Below, in pieces: positions 53,044-63,376 of a DNA stretch of 64,000 bases. A model generated the notes under the pieces. The model saw only the letters and a list, made by a program, of their open reading frames with translations. It had not been told where the DNA came from and ran no database searches. Every line of letters starts with the position of its first letter. Position 1 is the first letter of the stretch. The translations under genes were made by a program, and so were the position numbers. Source of the stretch: Xylanibacter muris (GTDB lineage Bacteria > Bacteroidota > Bacteroidia > Bacteroidales > Bacteroidaceae); NCBI RefSeq assembly GCF_013166605.1, contig NZ_JABKKF010000003.1:124001-188000 (forward strand). Direction: 5' to 3'.

Positions 53044-55044
53044 TCAGAGCGTAGGCTCTACAACCTTTATCGTTCCGTCGGCATTGAATTCCATCTTGTC
53101 TATGCATACTTCACGGTTGTAGCCGGCCGACCATCCGAGTTTTATGGCATCGGGACGTGCGAAACGATGGTATACTATATACCATTCGTCAGTGCCGGGC
53201 TTTTGGAGTATGGAGTGGTGTCCCGTTCCGTATATTCCTTTCGACGGATCCTGATGCAATACAACGGTGCGTTCCTGCATGGCAGGCTTGCCGTTGCGTG
53301 TGAACTCCGTCGGTGATTCGCTGATGAGATAGCGCACACGGTAGTTTGCGCTTCGTGTATCGTTTTCCGACCACATGAAGTAATACAGGCCGTTGCGTTC
53401 GAAGACGTAGGTGCCTTCGTTGTAGTCATATTTTGATTTGTCGTTGCGGTTGATAAGAATCTTGGTATTTACTATTGATGTCATGTCTTTACCAAGCTCT
53501 GACACTGCGAGAAACCCGTTACCCCAGTACAGGTAGTATTTTCCAGTTGCCGGATCACGGAATACATCAGGATCGATCACCTGTCCTCCTTTGACCCCTT
53601 CCGGCTTCTTGTCGAGCAAAGGCTTGCCGAGTGCGTCGCGGAATGGTCCGGTGGGATTGTCGGCCGTGGCCACGCCTATTTTCCCTTCAGCAGTGAAGTA
53701 ATAGAAATATTTGTATTTTTTCTTTCCTTTCTTGTGTTCTATGATACATGGTGCCCAAAGACATTTGTCGGCCCAGCTGCAGTCTTTTCTCAGGTCGAAC
53801 ATCACGCCTTCGTCAGTCCAGTTCTTAAGGTCGGGTGACGAATAAACCTTGGCATCGTGGTTTTGCCATCCTTCCTTACCGTCGGTGGTGGGGTAGAGAT
53901 AGTATTTTCCGGTCTTCTCGCTGTACATTATCTCCGGATCTGCGAAGAGGCCGTTTATAACGGGATTGTTTTTGTTGGGGGCGATGTGCTTGCTTTCCCT
54001 TGCGTCCGACCATGCCTGCAAACGGTCGTACTCCTCTTTTGTGAGTCTCATGAACGAACCGTGCTGCGGCCCGTTAACCCCTTCTATATCCTGCGGATTA
54101 CTGAAGTTGCGCATGTATTTGTCGGCTTTGCATATACGGTAGCGTTTAGGATTTGATGAGTATTCTATATAGCCGATACGCCATGTGGAGTCGCCTGCAA
54201 GCTGGAACGCCGACACACCCTCACATTTTTTATTACCCTCGAAATCAATGTAGTCGTCAGCCACAGGCTCGCTCCATGGCCCGGTGAGCGATTTTGCCGT
54301 TGCAGTGAACAGTCCGGGCTGTCCGCCTTCTTTCTTTATCATCATGTGGTATAATCCGTCGGCCTCGAGGTAGTTTATATCTGCGTCGATGGTGGCGTAT
54401 CCCCAGTCGAACAGCAGTTGCGGTTTGGTGAGCTTGGTGAAGGTCTCGTCGGCGTATGAGTAATACATCCTGTCGTATTTTTCCTCAGCCTTGTTCCACA
54501 GCGAGTAGTAGATGAAGTATCCTCCCTTTCGTCCGTCGGTCCATTGATAGTCCGGATCCCAGAAAATCTGCGGTGCCCACACGCGGTTGACGGTGCTCCA
54601 GTCTTTGTATACGTCCGGTGAGGTCGGGTCGCAGAAGATGGCGGAGCCCTTGCGGAAGTCGAATGTCACGGATTTCCAGTTGATCATGTCGTCGCTTGTA
54701 TACAGGTCTATTCCGTAGTTGTCCCATTTATGGCTTTTTGCCACACACATGTCGGTTGTCACCATGAGATAGCCGCTTCCGTCATGTTTTCTGCAGATGT
54801 AGGCATCGCGTGTGCCGCCCTCGATGCGTGCGTGTTCTTCAGGCGAGAATATCGGGTCACCGTTGATAAGGTCGTGGAAATGCAGGCCGTCGCGGCTAAG
54901 GGCGTATGCCGTCCATTCTCCCCGTCCGCTCATGTGGCAGTACAGGTAGCCGTAGTTCCCTTTCTGAAAGTTCTGTGCCGGAAGCATCATCGGTGTCATG
55001 GCCATGGTCAGGACCAGGCCTAATTGTTTCATCATTTTCTTCAT
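53044..55044 (-). CDS. Tandem GH43 glycoside hydrolase
   Basis: A 666-residue secreted protein (signal peptide about 1-23) with two complete GH43 propellers. The N-terminal one (about 28-345) has 'GTRDAYICRK', 'ATIDADINYLEADG' and 'KKCEGVSAFQ'; the C-terminal one (about 355-660) has 'NGLFADPEIMYSEKTGKYY', 'VIDPDVFRDPATGKYYLYWG' (in parts) and 'YNEGTYVFERNGLYYF', each giving the Asp-Asp-Glu set. Double GH43 enzymes remove different arabinose or xylose branches from pectin or xylan; which bond each domain cuts is not clear. A leftward -7-like box (TAATTTTG) lies at 55090-55097. No partner gene. Confidence 0.87.
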   Translation of the reverse strand: MKKMMKQLGLVLTMAMTPMMLPAQNFQKGNYGYLYCHMSGRGEWTAYALSRDGLHFHDLINGDPIFSPEEHARIEGGTRDAYICRKHDGSGYLMVTTDMCVAKSHKWDNYGIDLYTSDDMINWKSVTFDFRKGSAIFCDPTSPDVYKDWSTVNRVWAPQIFWDPDYQWTDGRKGGYFIYYSLWNKAEEKYDRMYYSYADETFTKLTKPQLLFDWGYATIDADINYLEADGLYHMMIKKEGGQPGLFTATAKSLTGPWSEPVADDYIDFEGNKKCEGVSAFQLAGDSTWRIGYIEYSSNPKRYRICKADKYMRNFSNPQDIEGVNGPQHGSFMRLTKEEYDRLQAWSDARESKHIAPNKNNPVINGLFADPEIMYSEKTGKYYLYPTTDGKEGWQNHDAKVYSSPDLKNWTDEGVMFDLRKDCSWADKCLWAPCIIEHKKGKKKYKYFYYFTAEGKIGVATADNPTGPFRDALGKPLLDKKPEGVKGGQVIDPDVFRDPATGKYYLYWGNGFLAVSELGKDMTSIVNTKILINRNDKSKYDYNEGTYVFERNGLYYFMWSENDTRSANYRVRYLISESPTEFTRNGKPAMQERTVVLHQDPSKGIYGTGHHSILQKPGTDEWYIVYHRFARPDAIKLGWSAGYNREVCIDKMEFNADGTIKVVEPTL

Positions 55045-55295
55045 TGTTATGTAATATTTATTTGTAGATTAACCTGATAATTAATGTTACAAAATTAACT
55101 TATATATTTCTATATTCATAGAATACGGCAACATAACAGTAAAAGTTTTCGGAGTTTTAACAAATTTATCTGATGAAACGATAAAAGTTGGTGTCTTACA
55201 GGGCGTTTTTTCATTCAATCAAGACACTTTTTTATGTATTTTCCTTAATTTTGTAGCTGTTCACGATAAAAGATATTTATTATTACATTGAATAT

Positions 55296-58200
55296 ATGTC
55301 AATTTGGAGCAAACTCATGAGAATCGGTAATAACGGCAACGCAGACGATGTGGCCGGAAATAAAAACATATCCGGTTCGTATGATTCCTCACTTTATGCC
55401 ATAGTTGATGTAGAGGTTGGTTTGAAAGACAATAAAATCCATGATATAGGGGCATTACGCCATGACGGTGAGATATATCATAATGCATCGAAAGAGAAAC
55501 TGTTTGAGTTCCTGCAGGATACAGACTATATCTGCGGACATAATATCATTCATCATGATGCGGAGTATCTGTTTAAGGATAAAGCCTGCCGTCAGCTTAT
55601 TGTCGATACGCTTTATGTGTCGCCCCTGCTGTTTCCTGAGCGTCCTTACCACAAGCTTTTAAAAGACGACAAGCTTATAAGCGACCAGATAAACAATCCC
55701 GTGAATGACTGCGAAAAGGCCAAGGATTTGCTTTTTGACGAAATTTCGCGTTGGGAAATGTTGCCGAAGGAAAAGCGGATACTGTTTGCGTCGCTGTTGA
55801 GAGACAAGAAAGAATTTGTGGGATTTCTCAGTATGGTGAGAGCTGAGTTTGCCGATAAAGGACAGGCAGAACTGATAGGTAGCCTTTATGATGGAAAGAT
55901 ATGCGGCAATGCCGGTCTTGACATGCTGATAAGTCAATACCCGTGTGAGCTGGCATACGCTTTGGCATTGATTGACACAACAGACCATCGTTCCATTACT
56001 CCGGGATGGGTGCTTCATAATTATCCCGAAGTGGAATTTGTCGTGAAGCTATTGCGTCATACCTCTTGTAAAGAGGGATGTGCCTACTGCAATACCAGAC
56101 TGGATGTTGTTTATAATCTAAAGACATTTTTCGGGTATGACCGTTTTCGCACATACGAAGGCGAACCGCTTCAGGAGCAAGCCGCCAAAGCGGCGGTGGA
56201 AGGGGCGTCGTTGCTGGCCATATTTCCTACAGGCGGAGGAAAATCGTTGACATTCCAGTTGCCTGCACTCATGGCAGGACGTTCTGTACACGGACTTACG
56301 GTAGTTATTTCACCGTTGCAGTCGCTAATGAAAGATCAGGTGGATAATCTTGCCGAAAGAGGCATTACCGATGCTGTAACGATTAACGGGCTTTTAGACC
56401 CGATAACAAGGGCAGAGTCGATAAGAATGGTACAGGAAGGCGAGGCTTCCCTTTTGTATATTTCTCCTGAAATGCTCCGTTCAAAAACCATAGAGAGGAT
56501 ATTGATGTCGCGTCATGTAGTGAGGTTTGTGATAGACGAGGCACATTGTTTTTCTTCCTGGGGACAGGATTTCAGGGTGGACTATCTCTATATAGGTAAA
56601 TTCATCAGCAAGTATAAACAGGAGAAAGGATACAAGAGTCCAATACCGGTATCTTGTTTTACGGCAACGGCAAAGCAGAAAGTGGTGCAGGACATTTGCG
56701 ACTATTTCAAACATACACTGAATTTAGACCTGAAGCTTTTTGCATCATCGGCCTCAAGGACAAACCTTCGCTATTCTGTGATACATGCCGAAGGCGATAG
56801 TGATAAATATATGAAGCTTCGTGGGCTTGTGGCGGAGTCACATTGCCCGACAATCATTTATGTTTCACGTACCAGACGCACTCTGGAACTGGCCTCAAAG
56901 TTGACGCGTGACGGTTATAAGGCATTGCCTTTCAACGGAAAAATGGGATCAGACGAAAAGGTTGAAAACCAGGATGCCTTTATGAATGACCGTGTACGAA
57001 TTATCGTGGCTACATCGGCTTTCGGGATGGGAGTAGACAAGAAGGATGTAGGACTTGTGATACATTACGATATTTCCGACTCGTTGGAGAATTATGTTCA
57101 GGAGGCCGGACGTGCCGGTCGCGATCCGAATCTCAGTGCGCGTTGTTATGTGCTTTATAGCGACAGTGATCTCGACAAGCATTTCATACTTTTGAATCAG
57201 ACAAAGTTGAGTATCAGTGAAATACAACAGGTATGGAAAGCTGTGAAGGAACTTACACGTCAGCGTATGAGGGTCTGCTGTTCCGCGTTGGAAATTGCTC
57301 GGCAGGCTGGATGGGACGATTCTGTCTCGGATATTGAAACTCGTGTGCGTACAGCGTTGGCAACGTTGGAGCAGGGCGGATATTTAGTGAGAGGCAACAA
57401 TGTCCCCCATGTATATGCCACAGGCATCACTGTGAAAAAACTGGATGAGGCGAGGGAACGCATAACCGCATCGTTACTGTTTGAAAATGAAGACATTGAA
57501 AAGGCTGTAAGGGTTATCCGTTCGTTGATTTCGCAAAAACATACAGCAAAGGCAAGGAACTCCGAGTCAGAGTCGCGAATAGATTATCTTGCGGATATAT
57601 TGGGAATAAGCAAGGGAGAGGTTGTGTCGGTAGTGGAACGTATGCGGCAGGAAGGCATATTGGCAGACAGTAAGGATATATCGGCCTATCTGTCGGATAC
57701 CGGTGATTCGGAACGGAAGTCGAGAATGCTTCTCGAACGCTTTGCGAGACTCGAACAATATATTCTCAGTCATATCCCGGATGAATCTTTGAGGATCTCA
57801 TGCAAACAGCTGAACGACAATGCCGTGAACTCAGGGATAGGTACATCCAAGGAAAAAGATATCCGTACGCTGCTGTATTTTCTTACTATAAAAGGATATA
57901 CCCGCAAGAAAGAAGATGCTATACACAATATTGAACTCAGCCGTGCGACAGGGCTTGAGGCAACAATAAGCCGTTTTGAGAAGAGGCTGGAAATCTGTCG
58001 TTTTGCAGTGGAATGGCTGTACAGGCTGGTTGCCGGTGTGGAAGCAGAAGGGCAACAAGGCAAGCCTGTACAGTTCTCTGTCGTGGAACTTCTTAATGGA
58101 ATAAAGTCAAGTCACTCGTCTCTTTTTTCGGGGCTTGACAATCTGCATCTTGAAGACGTGGAGGAGGCGCTTCTGTATTTGTCTAAAATAGGTGCGTTAA

Positions 58201-60179
58201 AGCTCGAAGGCGGTTTTCTTGTTCTTTATAATGCAATGGATATACAACGTATAAAGGACAACAAGGCCAGATATAGGCAGGATGATTATCGGATGCTCAA
58301 TGAATTCTATAAGCAGAAGATTCAGCAAGTGCATATTGTAGGCGAATATGCCAATCTGATGGTAAGGGATTATAATGCAGCCCTGCAATATGTGCAGGAC
58401 TATTTCCGGATGGATTACAGGAAGTTTATCGCAAAGTATTTCAAAGGAGAAAGGGTGAGTGAGATACAGCGCAACCTTACCCCAGATAAATACAGGCAGC
58501 TGTTCGGCCGGCTGTCTGTGCGTCAGATGGAAATAATCTCTGATAAGGATTCACGCTGTATCGTTGTTGCGGCAGGTCCGGGCAGCGGGAAAACACGTGT
58601 ACTGGTTCATAAACTCGCGTCTCTTCTGTTGCTTGAGGATGTCAAGCATGAGCAGCTTCTGATGCTGACATTCTCAAGGGCGGCTGCTACAGAGTTTAAG
58701 CAGAGGCTTATAGAACTTATTGGCAATGCGGCGCATTTTGTAGAGATAAAGACGTTTCATTCCTATTGTTTTGATCTTTTGGGACGTATCGGAAACCTGG
58801 AGGATGCGGAAGATGTGGCTGCGAATGCGGCCTTGATGATTAAGAATGGGGATGTGGAGCCGAACAGGATAGGAAAGACGGTTCTTGTTATAGATGAGGC
58901 TCAAGATATGGGGGCTCCGGAATATTCTCTCGTGAAAGCCCTTATGGCTGCCAACGAGGAAATGCGTGTAATAGCTGTGGGCGATGACGACCAGAACATT
59001 TACGAGTTTCGCGGTTCTGATTCCGAATACATGTATAAGTTGAGCAGGGAGGAAGGAGCCCGATTTATCGAGATGACGGAAAATTACCGCAGTTCACGCC
59101 ATGTCGTGGATTTCGCAAACGGATTTGTGAAAGGTATTGGCAGACGAATGAAGAGCCAGCCTATTTTTTCAAGACGTGAAGAAGATGGATGGATAGAGGT
59201 GACACATTATTATTCACAGTATATGTACCGGCCGCTTGTTGAGGAGATAGCTTTTAATAGGGATGAAGGTCTTTCATGTGTGCTTACCCAGACAAACGAG
59301 GAGGCTGTTATTGTGACGGCTCTTTTGCGCAGGCATGGCATAGACTGTAAGCTTGTGCAGTCTATGGACGGACTGCGTTTTTGGAATATAGCCGAGATGA
59401 GGTTTTTCTTAAGGTTTATTGATAGGCGGCTGAAGACGCCCCTGATTCCGGAAGATGTATGGGAAGATGCGAAACGTGCAACTTTTTCCAATTATGAGAG
59501 AAGTCATAGTCTTGGATATGTGAGACGTTGTGTGGAGTTGTTCGAGCAGACTAACAGAGTAAAATATGTCAGTGATTTTAAGGAGTTTGTATTTGAATCA
59601 TCTGTAGAGGATTTCTGTGATCTTTCGAAAGCGGATGTTGTGGTGTCTACCATTCATAAGGCCAAGGGCAGGGAGTTTGACAATGTATATATGCTTATAT
59701 CAGGATGCTATCAGAAGGATGATCCGTTGATGCGCCGGTATTATGTGGGAATGACCCGTGCGAAAAACCGTCTGTATGTACATACGGATGGTTGTTGTTT
59801 TGATAATCTGAGTGCAGACAGATGCACTGTAAATCAACAGCAGTATGAGATGCCTGATGAAATTATACTTCAACTTTCTCATAAGGATGTCAATTTGGGA
59901 TACTTCAAAGAACTGAAAAGGGAAGTACTGTCATTAATGGGCGGTGATCCGTTGTATTATAAAGACTATGTTCTTTATAACGTCCGGACTTGTAAGCCTG
60001 TGGCAAAATTGTCACAGAAGATGCGGAAGACATTGTCTGAGTGGCAACAAAGGGGCTATAATGTAAAATCAGCGTCGGTCCGTTTCGTTGTGGCATGGAA
60101 ATCCAAGGATGCGCCTAAGGACGAAACGGAGACGGCAGTATTGTTGGCGGATATGGTGCTTCAATTTAACGCCTCATGA
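55296..60179 (+). CDS. DEDD exonuclease-RecQ-UvrD helicase fusion
   Basis: A 1627-residue protein with three enzymes in series. Residues 30-130 are a DnaQ/DEDD-like exonuclease (Asp37-x-Glu39; HN at 81-82 and Asp87). About 290-720 is RecQ: Walker A GGGKS near 312, DEAHCFSSWGQDFR near 412, helicase-C and winged-helix parts with 'AGRAGRDP'. About 1060-1500 is a UvrD-like SF1 helicase: AGPGSGKT near 1092, VIDEAQDMG near 1196, 'GDDDQNIYEFRGSD' and 'TIHKAKGREFDNVY' near 1452. It should unwind and trim DNA in repair, recombination or defence. A rightward -7 box (TAATTTTG) is at 55246-55253. It converges with the phosphatase gene with 10 bases between stops. Confidence 0.92.
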   Translation: MSIWSKLMRIGNNGNADDVAGNKNISGSYDSSLYAIVDVEVGLKDNKIHDIGALRHDGEIYHNASKEKLFEFLQDTDYICGHNIIHHDAEYLFKDKACRQLIVDTLYVSPLLFPERPYHKLLKDDKLISDQINNPVNDCEKAKDLLFDEISRWEMLPKEKRILFASLLRDKKEFVGFLSMVRAEFADKGQAELIGSLYDGKICGNAGLDMLISQYPCELAYALALIDTTDHRSITPGWVLHNYPEVEFVVKLLRHTSCKEGCAYCNTRLDVVYNLKTFFGYDRFRTYEGEPLQEQAAKAAVEGASLLAIFPTGGGKSLTFQLPALMAGRSVHGLTVVISPLQSLMKDQVDNLAERGITDAVTINGLLDPITRAESIRMVQEGEASLLYISPEMLRSKTIERILMSRHVVRFVIDEAHCFSSWGQDFRVDYLYIGKFISKYKQEKGYKSPIPVSCFTATAKQKVVQDICDYFKHTLNLDLKLFASSASRTNLRYSVIHAEGDSDKYMKLRGLVAESHCPTIIYVSRTRRTLELASKLTRDGYKALPFNGKMGSDEKVENQDAFMNDRVRIIVATSAFGMGVDKKDVGLVIHYDISDSLENYVQEAGRAGRDPNLSARCYVLYSDSDLDKHFILLNQTKLSISEIQQVWKAVKELTRQRMRVCCSALEIARQAGWDDSVSDIETRVRTALATLEQGGYLVRGNNVPHVYATGITVKKLDEARERITASLLFENEDIEKAVRVIRSLISQKHTAKARNSESESRIDYLADILGISKGEVVSVVERMRQEGILADSKDISAYLSDTGDSERKSRMLLERFARLEQYILSHIPDESLRISCKQLNDNAVNSGIGTSKEKDIRTLLYFLTIKGYTRKKEDAIHNIELSRATGLEATISRFEKRLEICRFAVEWLYRLVAGVEAEGQQGKPVQFSVVELLNGIKSSHSSLFSGLDNLHLEDVEEALLYLSKIGALKLEGGFLVLYNAMDIQRIKDNKARYRQDDYRMLNEFYKQKIQQVHIVGEYANLMVRDYNAALQYVQDYFRMDYRKFIAKYFKGERVSEIQRNLTPDKYRQLFGRLSVRQMEIISDKDSRCIVVAAGPGSGKTRVLVHKLASLLLLEDVKHEQLLMLTFSRAAATEFKQRLIELIGNAAHFVEIKTFHSYCFDLLGRIGNLEDAEDVAANAALMIKNGDVEPNRIGKTVLVIDEAQDMGAPEYSLVKALMAANEEMRVIAVGDDDQNIYEFRGSDSEYMYKLSREEGARFIEMTENYRSSRHVVDFANGFVKGIGRRMKSQPIFSRREEDGWIEVTHYYSQYMYRPLVEEIAFNRDEGLSCVLTQTNEEAVIVTALLRRHGIDCKLVQSMDGLRFWNIAEMRFFLRFIDRRLKTPLIPEDVWEDAKRATFSNYERSHSLGYVRRCVELFEQTNRVKYVSDFKEFVFESSVEDFCDLSKADVVVSTIHKAKGREFDNVYMLISGCYQKDDPLMRRYYVGMTRAKNRLYVHTDGCCFDNLSADRCTVNQQQYEMPDEIILQLSHKDVNLGYFKELKREVLSLMGGDPLYYKDYVLYNVRTCKPVAKLSQKMRKTLSEWQQRGYNVKSASVRFVVAWKSKDAPKDETETAVLLADMVLQFNAS

Positions 60180-60189
60180 TATTCTATGC

Positions 60190-61062
60190 CTAAAACTTGG
60201 AAATCCAACGTTTTATTAATCCTTTAAATCCTATATCCGGATAGTTCCTGTCTTGAGGCAGTGTCGCGCATAGAGAAATGCTGATATTATCCTGTCCGCC
60301 GGTGTTTAGCGCAATTTGAAGCAAGGCATTGCGGCATTCTTCAATATTCCTATAATGCCTATACATGGTATTCTCTATCAGTCTGTCTCTGCAATATCCG
60401 CAAAGTCCGTCAGAGCATAAAAGGAAAATGTCTCCTGGGGTTATATTATATGTAATAATATCGGGTTCATGTTCGGTGTCAATATCTCCTAAACATCTCG
60501 TGACAATATTGTTGTCGGGATGATTGAAAGTATCTTTGCTTCTGAGTGCCCCTTTATCTGCCAGTTCCTGGACTAAGGAATGGTCTTTTGTAAGCAAGGT
60601 CAGGCCGGTATTCGGGTTAAAACAATAACATCTGCTGTCTCCGCACCATGCAATATATGCTTTACTTTCTGTAATCCAAATCAGGACAATTGTGGTGCCA
60701 AGCCCGATGGAATCGGGTGAGCTTATAACATGGTCAAGAATCGCCTGGTTTGATTTGGCTATACATTCTCTAAGAAAAGCATGCGCGTCTGTGTCTGATC
60801 TTAGTGTTTCTTCAATCTCCTTGCCGTTAAAGAGATTTATTATGCCCTTGATTGCCAATGTAGAAGCTATCTCACCGGCATTGGCACCTCCCATGCCGTC
60901 TGCGATTACCGCCAAAGCCCCTGTGGAAGACAATGTGATATATCCGTCTGTAGAAAGACTGTTCCAAACTTGAGTCTTTAAATCAGGGCATACTGCGACG
61001 GCATCTTCGTTATTCGTGCGTTCTATACCGATATCGCTTATGGAACTTATATTTATCTTCAT
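60190..61062 (-). CDS. PP2C-type serine/threonine phosphatase
   Basis: A 290-residue cytoplasmic phosphatase. The metal-binding motifs are all present: ERTNNED (residues 14-20), DGMGG (55-59), 'AWCGDSRCY', 'LLCSDGLCGY' and GGQDNIS. It removes phosphate from Ser or Thr of proteins with Mn or Mg. Bacterial enzymes usually pair with an Hpk2-type kinase and FHA proteins; none is in the window, but the operon partner upstream is a WG-repeat-like protein, another part of such clusters. The gap between the two is 10 bases. Confidence 0.93.
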   Translation of the reverse strand: MKINISSISDIGIERTNNEDAVAVCPDLKTQVWNSLSTDGYITLSSTGALAVIADGMGGANAGEIASTLAIKGIINLFNGKEIEETLRSDTDAHAFLRECIAKSNQAILDHVISSPDSIGLGTTIVLIWITESKAYIAWCGDSRCYCFNPNTGLTLLTKDHSLVQELADKGALRSKDTFNHPDNNIVTRCLGDIDTEHEPDIITYNITPGDIFLLCSDGLCGYCRDRLIENTMYRHYRNIEECRNALLQIALNTGGQDNISISLCATLPQDRNYPDIGFKGLIKRWISKF

Positions 61063-61072
61063 ACTGGCATTA

Positions 61073-62728
61073 CTACATTATTACGCGTGGCCTTACTGTC
61101 TCTTCAGCGGGTTTGGGAGTTTTTTCCTTCTTCTTGATTGTCACCTTTTCCTTTTCTGCAGGATTGTTCCTTGTTTTGGCAACAGGTTTATGATACTCAA
61201 CCTCAAAGGGGAAAGCTGCGGGAGGACATCCCTGCTCCAATATTTGTACCACGATGTTGTTTATGCCCTCTTTCAATGAATACACCTTACACTTATGGCG
61301 GATTTCAGACATTTTTTCGTATTCATATTGCAGGGAGTCTGTCAGTATGTTGACCGTGGTAGGGTAGATACCGTCACTTGCTATTCTTTCTGCATTTATA
61401 TTGAAAACAAATGAAACGGTGCCGTTTTCAAGAGCAGTCTGAGAATCATCGACATCCACTACAAAGTATTTATAATGCCAGGCATTAACATTGAATGGTA
61501 TCTTCGAAGATTTAATGCCGTCATAATGGATTGTTATCGGATATTCTATTGTTGTCAGCTCATCAGGCAGGTTCTCCGGAATATTAAGAACACAATTGTA
61601 TTGAACGAAATTGCCGCTTTCTGTATTCTTGCAGTTCTTCGAAGTCTTATCTATATCACAACCCGTCTGAGTGTCTATTTCAATGTTTACCTTGTCTGCA
61701 TTCAGGAATGTCGGGAAATCCGCACGAATGGTGGTTTCAAATTTCTGATGTCTGAAAGCAATGTCGTCTCCTTTGTTCATTCTCAGTTTGAATGTCTTGT
61801 CCTTAAGTATTTCCAACATGCCGGCCTTCCCTTTTATCCTTACTAAAGCTTTATTTCCAAAACATGTTATGACTTCTTCGAATTGAGGGGGAAGAATCTC
61901 ATCGTTTTCATTCCAATACAGTCCAAGGTAATCACCGTCTTTTTTACTTATTAGATCTGAAGCCAAGGTTTTTTCCGCTTTCTGTTTTACCTTGTAAAAA
62001 AGCTCTGTATCATTCCTCTTCACGGACAATGGTCTTCTCATTAAGTCGAAGCATATTGAGACCGTATCACCCTTACCGCATTTTGCCGTTAGCGTGTATG
62101 TTGAATCGGAGCTCTGCAAATAGCATTGTTCTATGTCTGAGATAAGTTTTGCCTGTTCTTTTAAATTAGTCATCGAACTGTCCTTTGCAAATACAGGAGA
62201 CAGTTTTTGGTCTATGCCGTTAAAGAAATATACTTTCTGCTTAATGACAACAATTCCTGTGTTTTCATCATTCACCGATGAGACGAACTGTATGTCGTCT
62301 GTATCAAAATCCTTTCCTTGGAAAGAAAACTTACAGGCTTTACCGTTAGCGTCCAGCAGTATATGCCCGGTGTCCTTTTGCTTTTCCATATTAAGGTAAG
62401 TGTCACATGCCGCATAGTTGTTAAAATAAGGGAAGGCATTTGTATATTTTCCTTCCAGAAAGTTTCCGGAAGTATCAACAAATCTGTAGAATGTTCCTTG
62501 CCGGACTAACAGTTTACCATTGGAATAAAACGGATAGTCATGAGTAGTATTACAGCCTTCAAATTTTATTGTTTCTCCGTTCTGCCTGTATATTCCTGAT
62601 ATAATGGAAGTTCCTGGCGAGACGGATACCGCCATTCCTTCTTTAAAAGAAAATATTTGATTCTTTGATGAAATGAGTCTGCGTCCGTCCATTGCCCAGA
62701 TTGTTTTTATACCCCCTGAATCTGTCAT
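61073..62728 (-). CDS. WG-repeat-like protein, start uncertain
   Basis: At least 551 residues from ATG 62728. Residues 1-330 hold WG-type repeats ('IWAMDGRRLISSKNQIF', 'YRFVDTSGNFLEGKYTN'), followed by two or more beta-sandwich segments (350-500) and a lysine- and proline-rich tail ending RPRVIM. The frame stays open and looks coding above the chosen start ('WIIPPSYEKIRLVNGINAI') to about 62830, with no usable start codon. An ATG at 62786 in another frame would join if a run of six C (62772-62777, - strand) had five. So the true start may be rare, lost, or governed by slippage. Co-transcribed with the PP2C gene; function unknown. Confidence 0.72.
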   Translation of the reverse strand: MTDSGGIKTIWAMDGRRLISSKNQIFSFKEGMAVSVSPGTSIISGIYRQNGETIKFEGCNTTHDYPFYSNGKLLVRQGTFYRFVDTSGNFLEGKYTNAFPYFNNYAACDTYLNMEKQKDTGHILLDANGKACKFSFQGKDFDTDDIQFVSSVNDENTGIVVIKQKVYFFNGIDQKLSPVFAKDSSMTNLKEQAKLISDIEQCYLQSSDSTYTLTAKCGKGDTVSICFDLMRRPLSVKRNDTELFYKVKQKAEKTLASDLISKKDGDYLGLYWNENDEILPPQFEEVITCFGNKALVRIKGKAGMLEILKDKTFKLRMNKGDDIAFRHQKFETTIRADFPTFLNADKVNIEIDTQTGCDIDKTSKNCKNTESGNFVQYNCVLNIPENLPDELTTIEYPITIHYDGIKSSKIPFNVNAWHYKYFVVDVDDSQTALENGTVSFVFNINAERIASDGIYPTTVNILTDSLQYEYEKMSEIRHKCKVYSLKEGINNIVVQILEQGCPPAAFPFEVEYHKPVAKTRNNPAEKEKVTIKKKEKTPKPAEETVRPRVIM

Positions 62729-63142
62729 AATAGCATTTATTCCGTTTACAAGTCGTATTTTCTCATACGAAGGGGGGATTATCCATTTCGCAATTTGTGA
62801 CTTTGTACGGGGGATAAAACGAAATGTGTAAAATGAAAATATTGGCTTTATGTTGAAAGGCGTTGTGAGTAAATGAGTTACGGACGTTTGGCGTAATAGA
62901 GTAGGGAAGTAAAGTCAAAAACGAAACGTAACATATGCTTTACATTGATGTTACATTCAAAGAACGTTTGAACGGTGTTTTACTTGAATAATGTTACATG
63001 GCGACTGAATGGTCGCCTTTTTCGTTATAGTTGTTCCATGTGGTATCTTGTGAGCCTTTTGTTTAATTATATATTGTTTTTAATATCTATTTTTATTCCA
63101 TATAATTATTATTTAGTATATTTACATCAAAATTATATGATT
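62729..63142. other. Region upstream of the WG-like gene
   Basis: The first 100 bases are probably coding on the - strand (see the WG-like gene). The rest is AT-rich and non-coding. It has the 14-base sequence AAAACGAAATGTGT at 62816-62829, found again at 63513-63526 and inverted with one change at 63730-63742. An open frame from 62975 runs into the gene at 63143 but its upstream part does not look like protein. Confidence 0.4.
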
Positions 63143-63376
63143 ATGGCAAAGGTTATACATGTGCATCTGTTGAATAGGAGACGTTATGAGCGTAAAGACT
63201 ATTATTTTGCGAGTATTTCTGCGGTATATACCGTTTTAACGGCTCAGGACGTTGGAGCGACAAAAGGATATCTGTTGCATGCAGGACTGTCTGGAAACGG
63301 CACTGTGGCCACGAAATGTGCTATAATAAAGCAATCTACGCTTATACGTTGTACAAGGCACACAGATGGCAAATAA
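63143..63376 (+). CDS. Small conserved-looking protein
   Basis: A 77-residue basic protein starting MAKVIHVHLL at ATG 63143; an ATG two codons earlier is possible. 'DYYFASISAVYTVLTAQDVG' and 'KGYLLHAGL' recall short Bacteroidales proteins found next to integrative elements and repressor genes, with the pattern K.DYYFGSI.A.Y..L....IG. It may be a small DNA-binding protein; I cannot name the family. A leader with a promoter was not found. A GC-rich imperfect hairpin and T-run (63412-63450) may end its transcript. Confidence 0.6.
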   Translation: MAKVIHVHLLNRRRYERKDYYFASISAVYTVLTAQDVGATKGYLLHAGLSGNGTVATKCAIIKQSTLIRCTRHTDGK

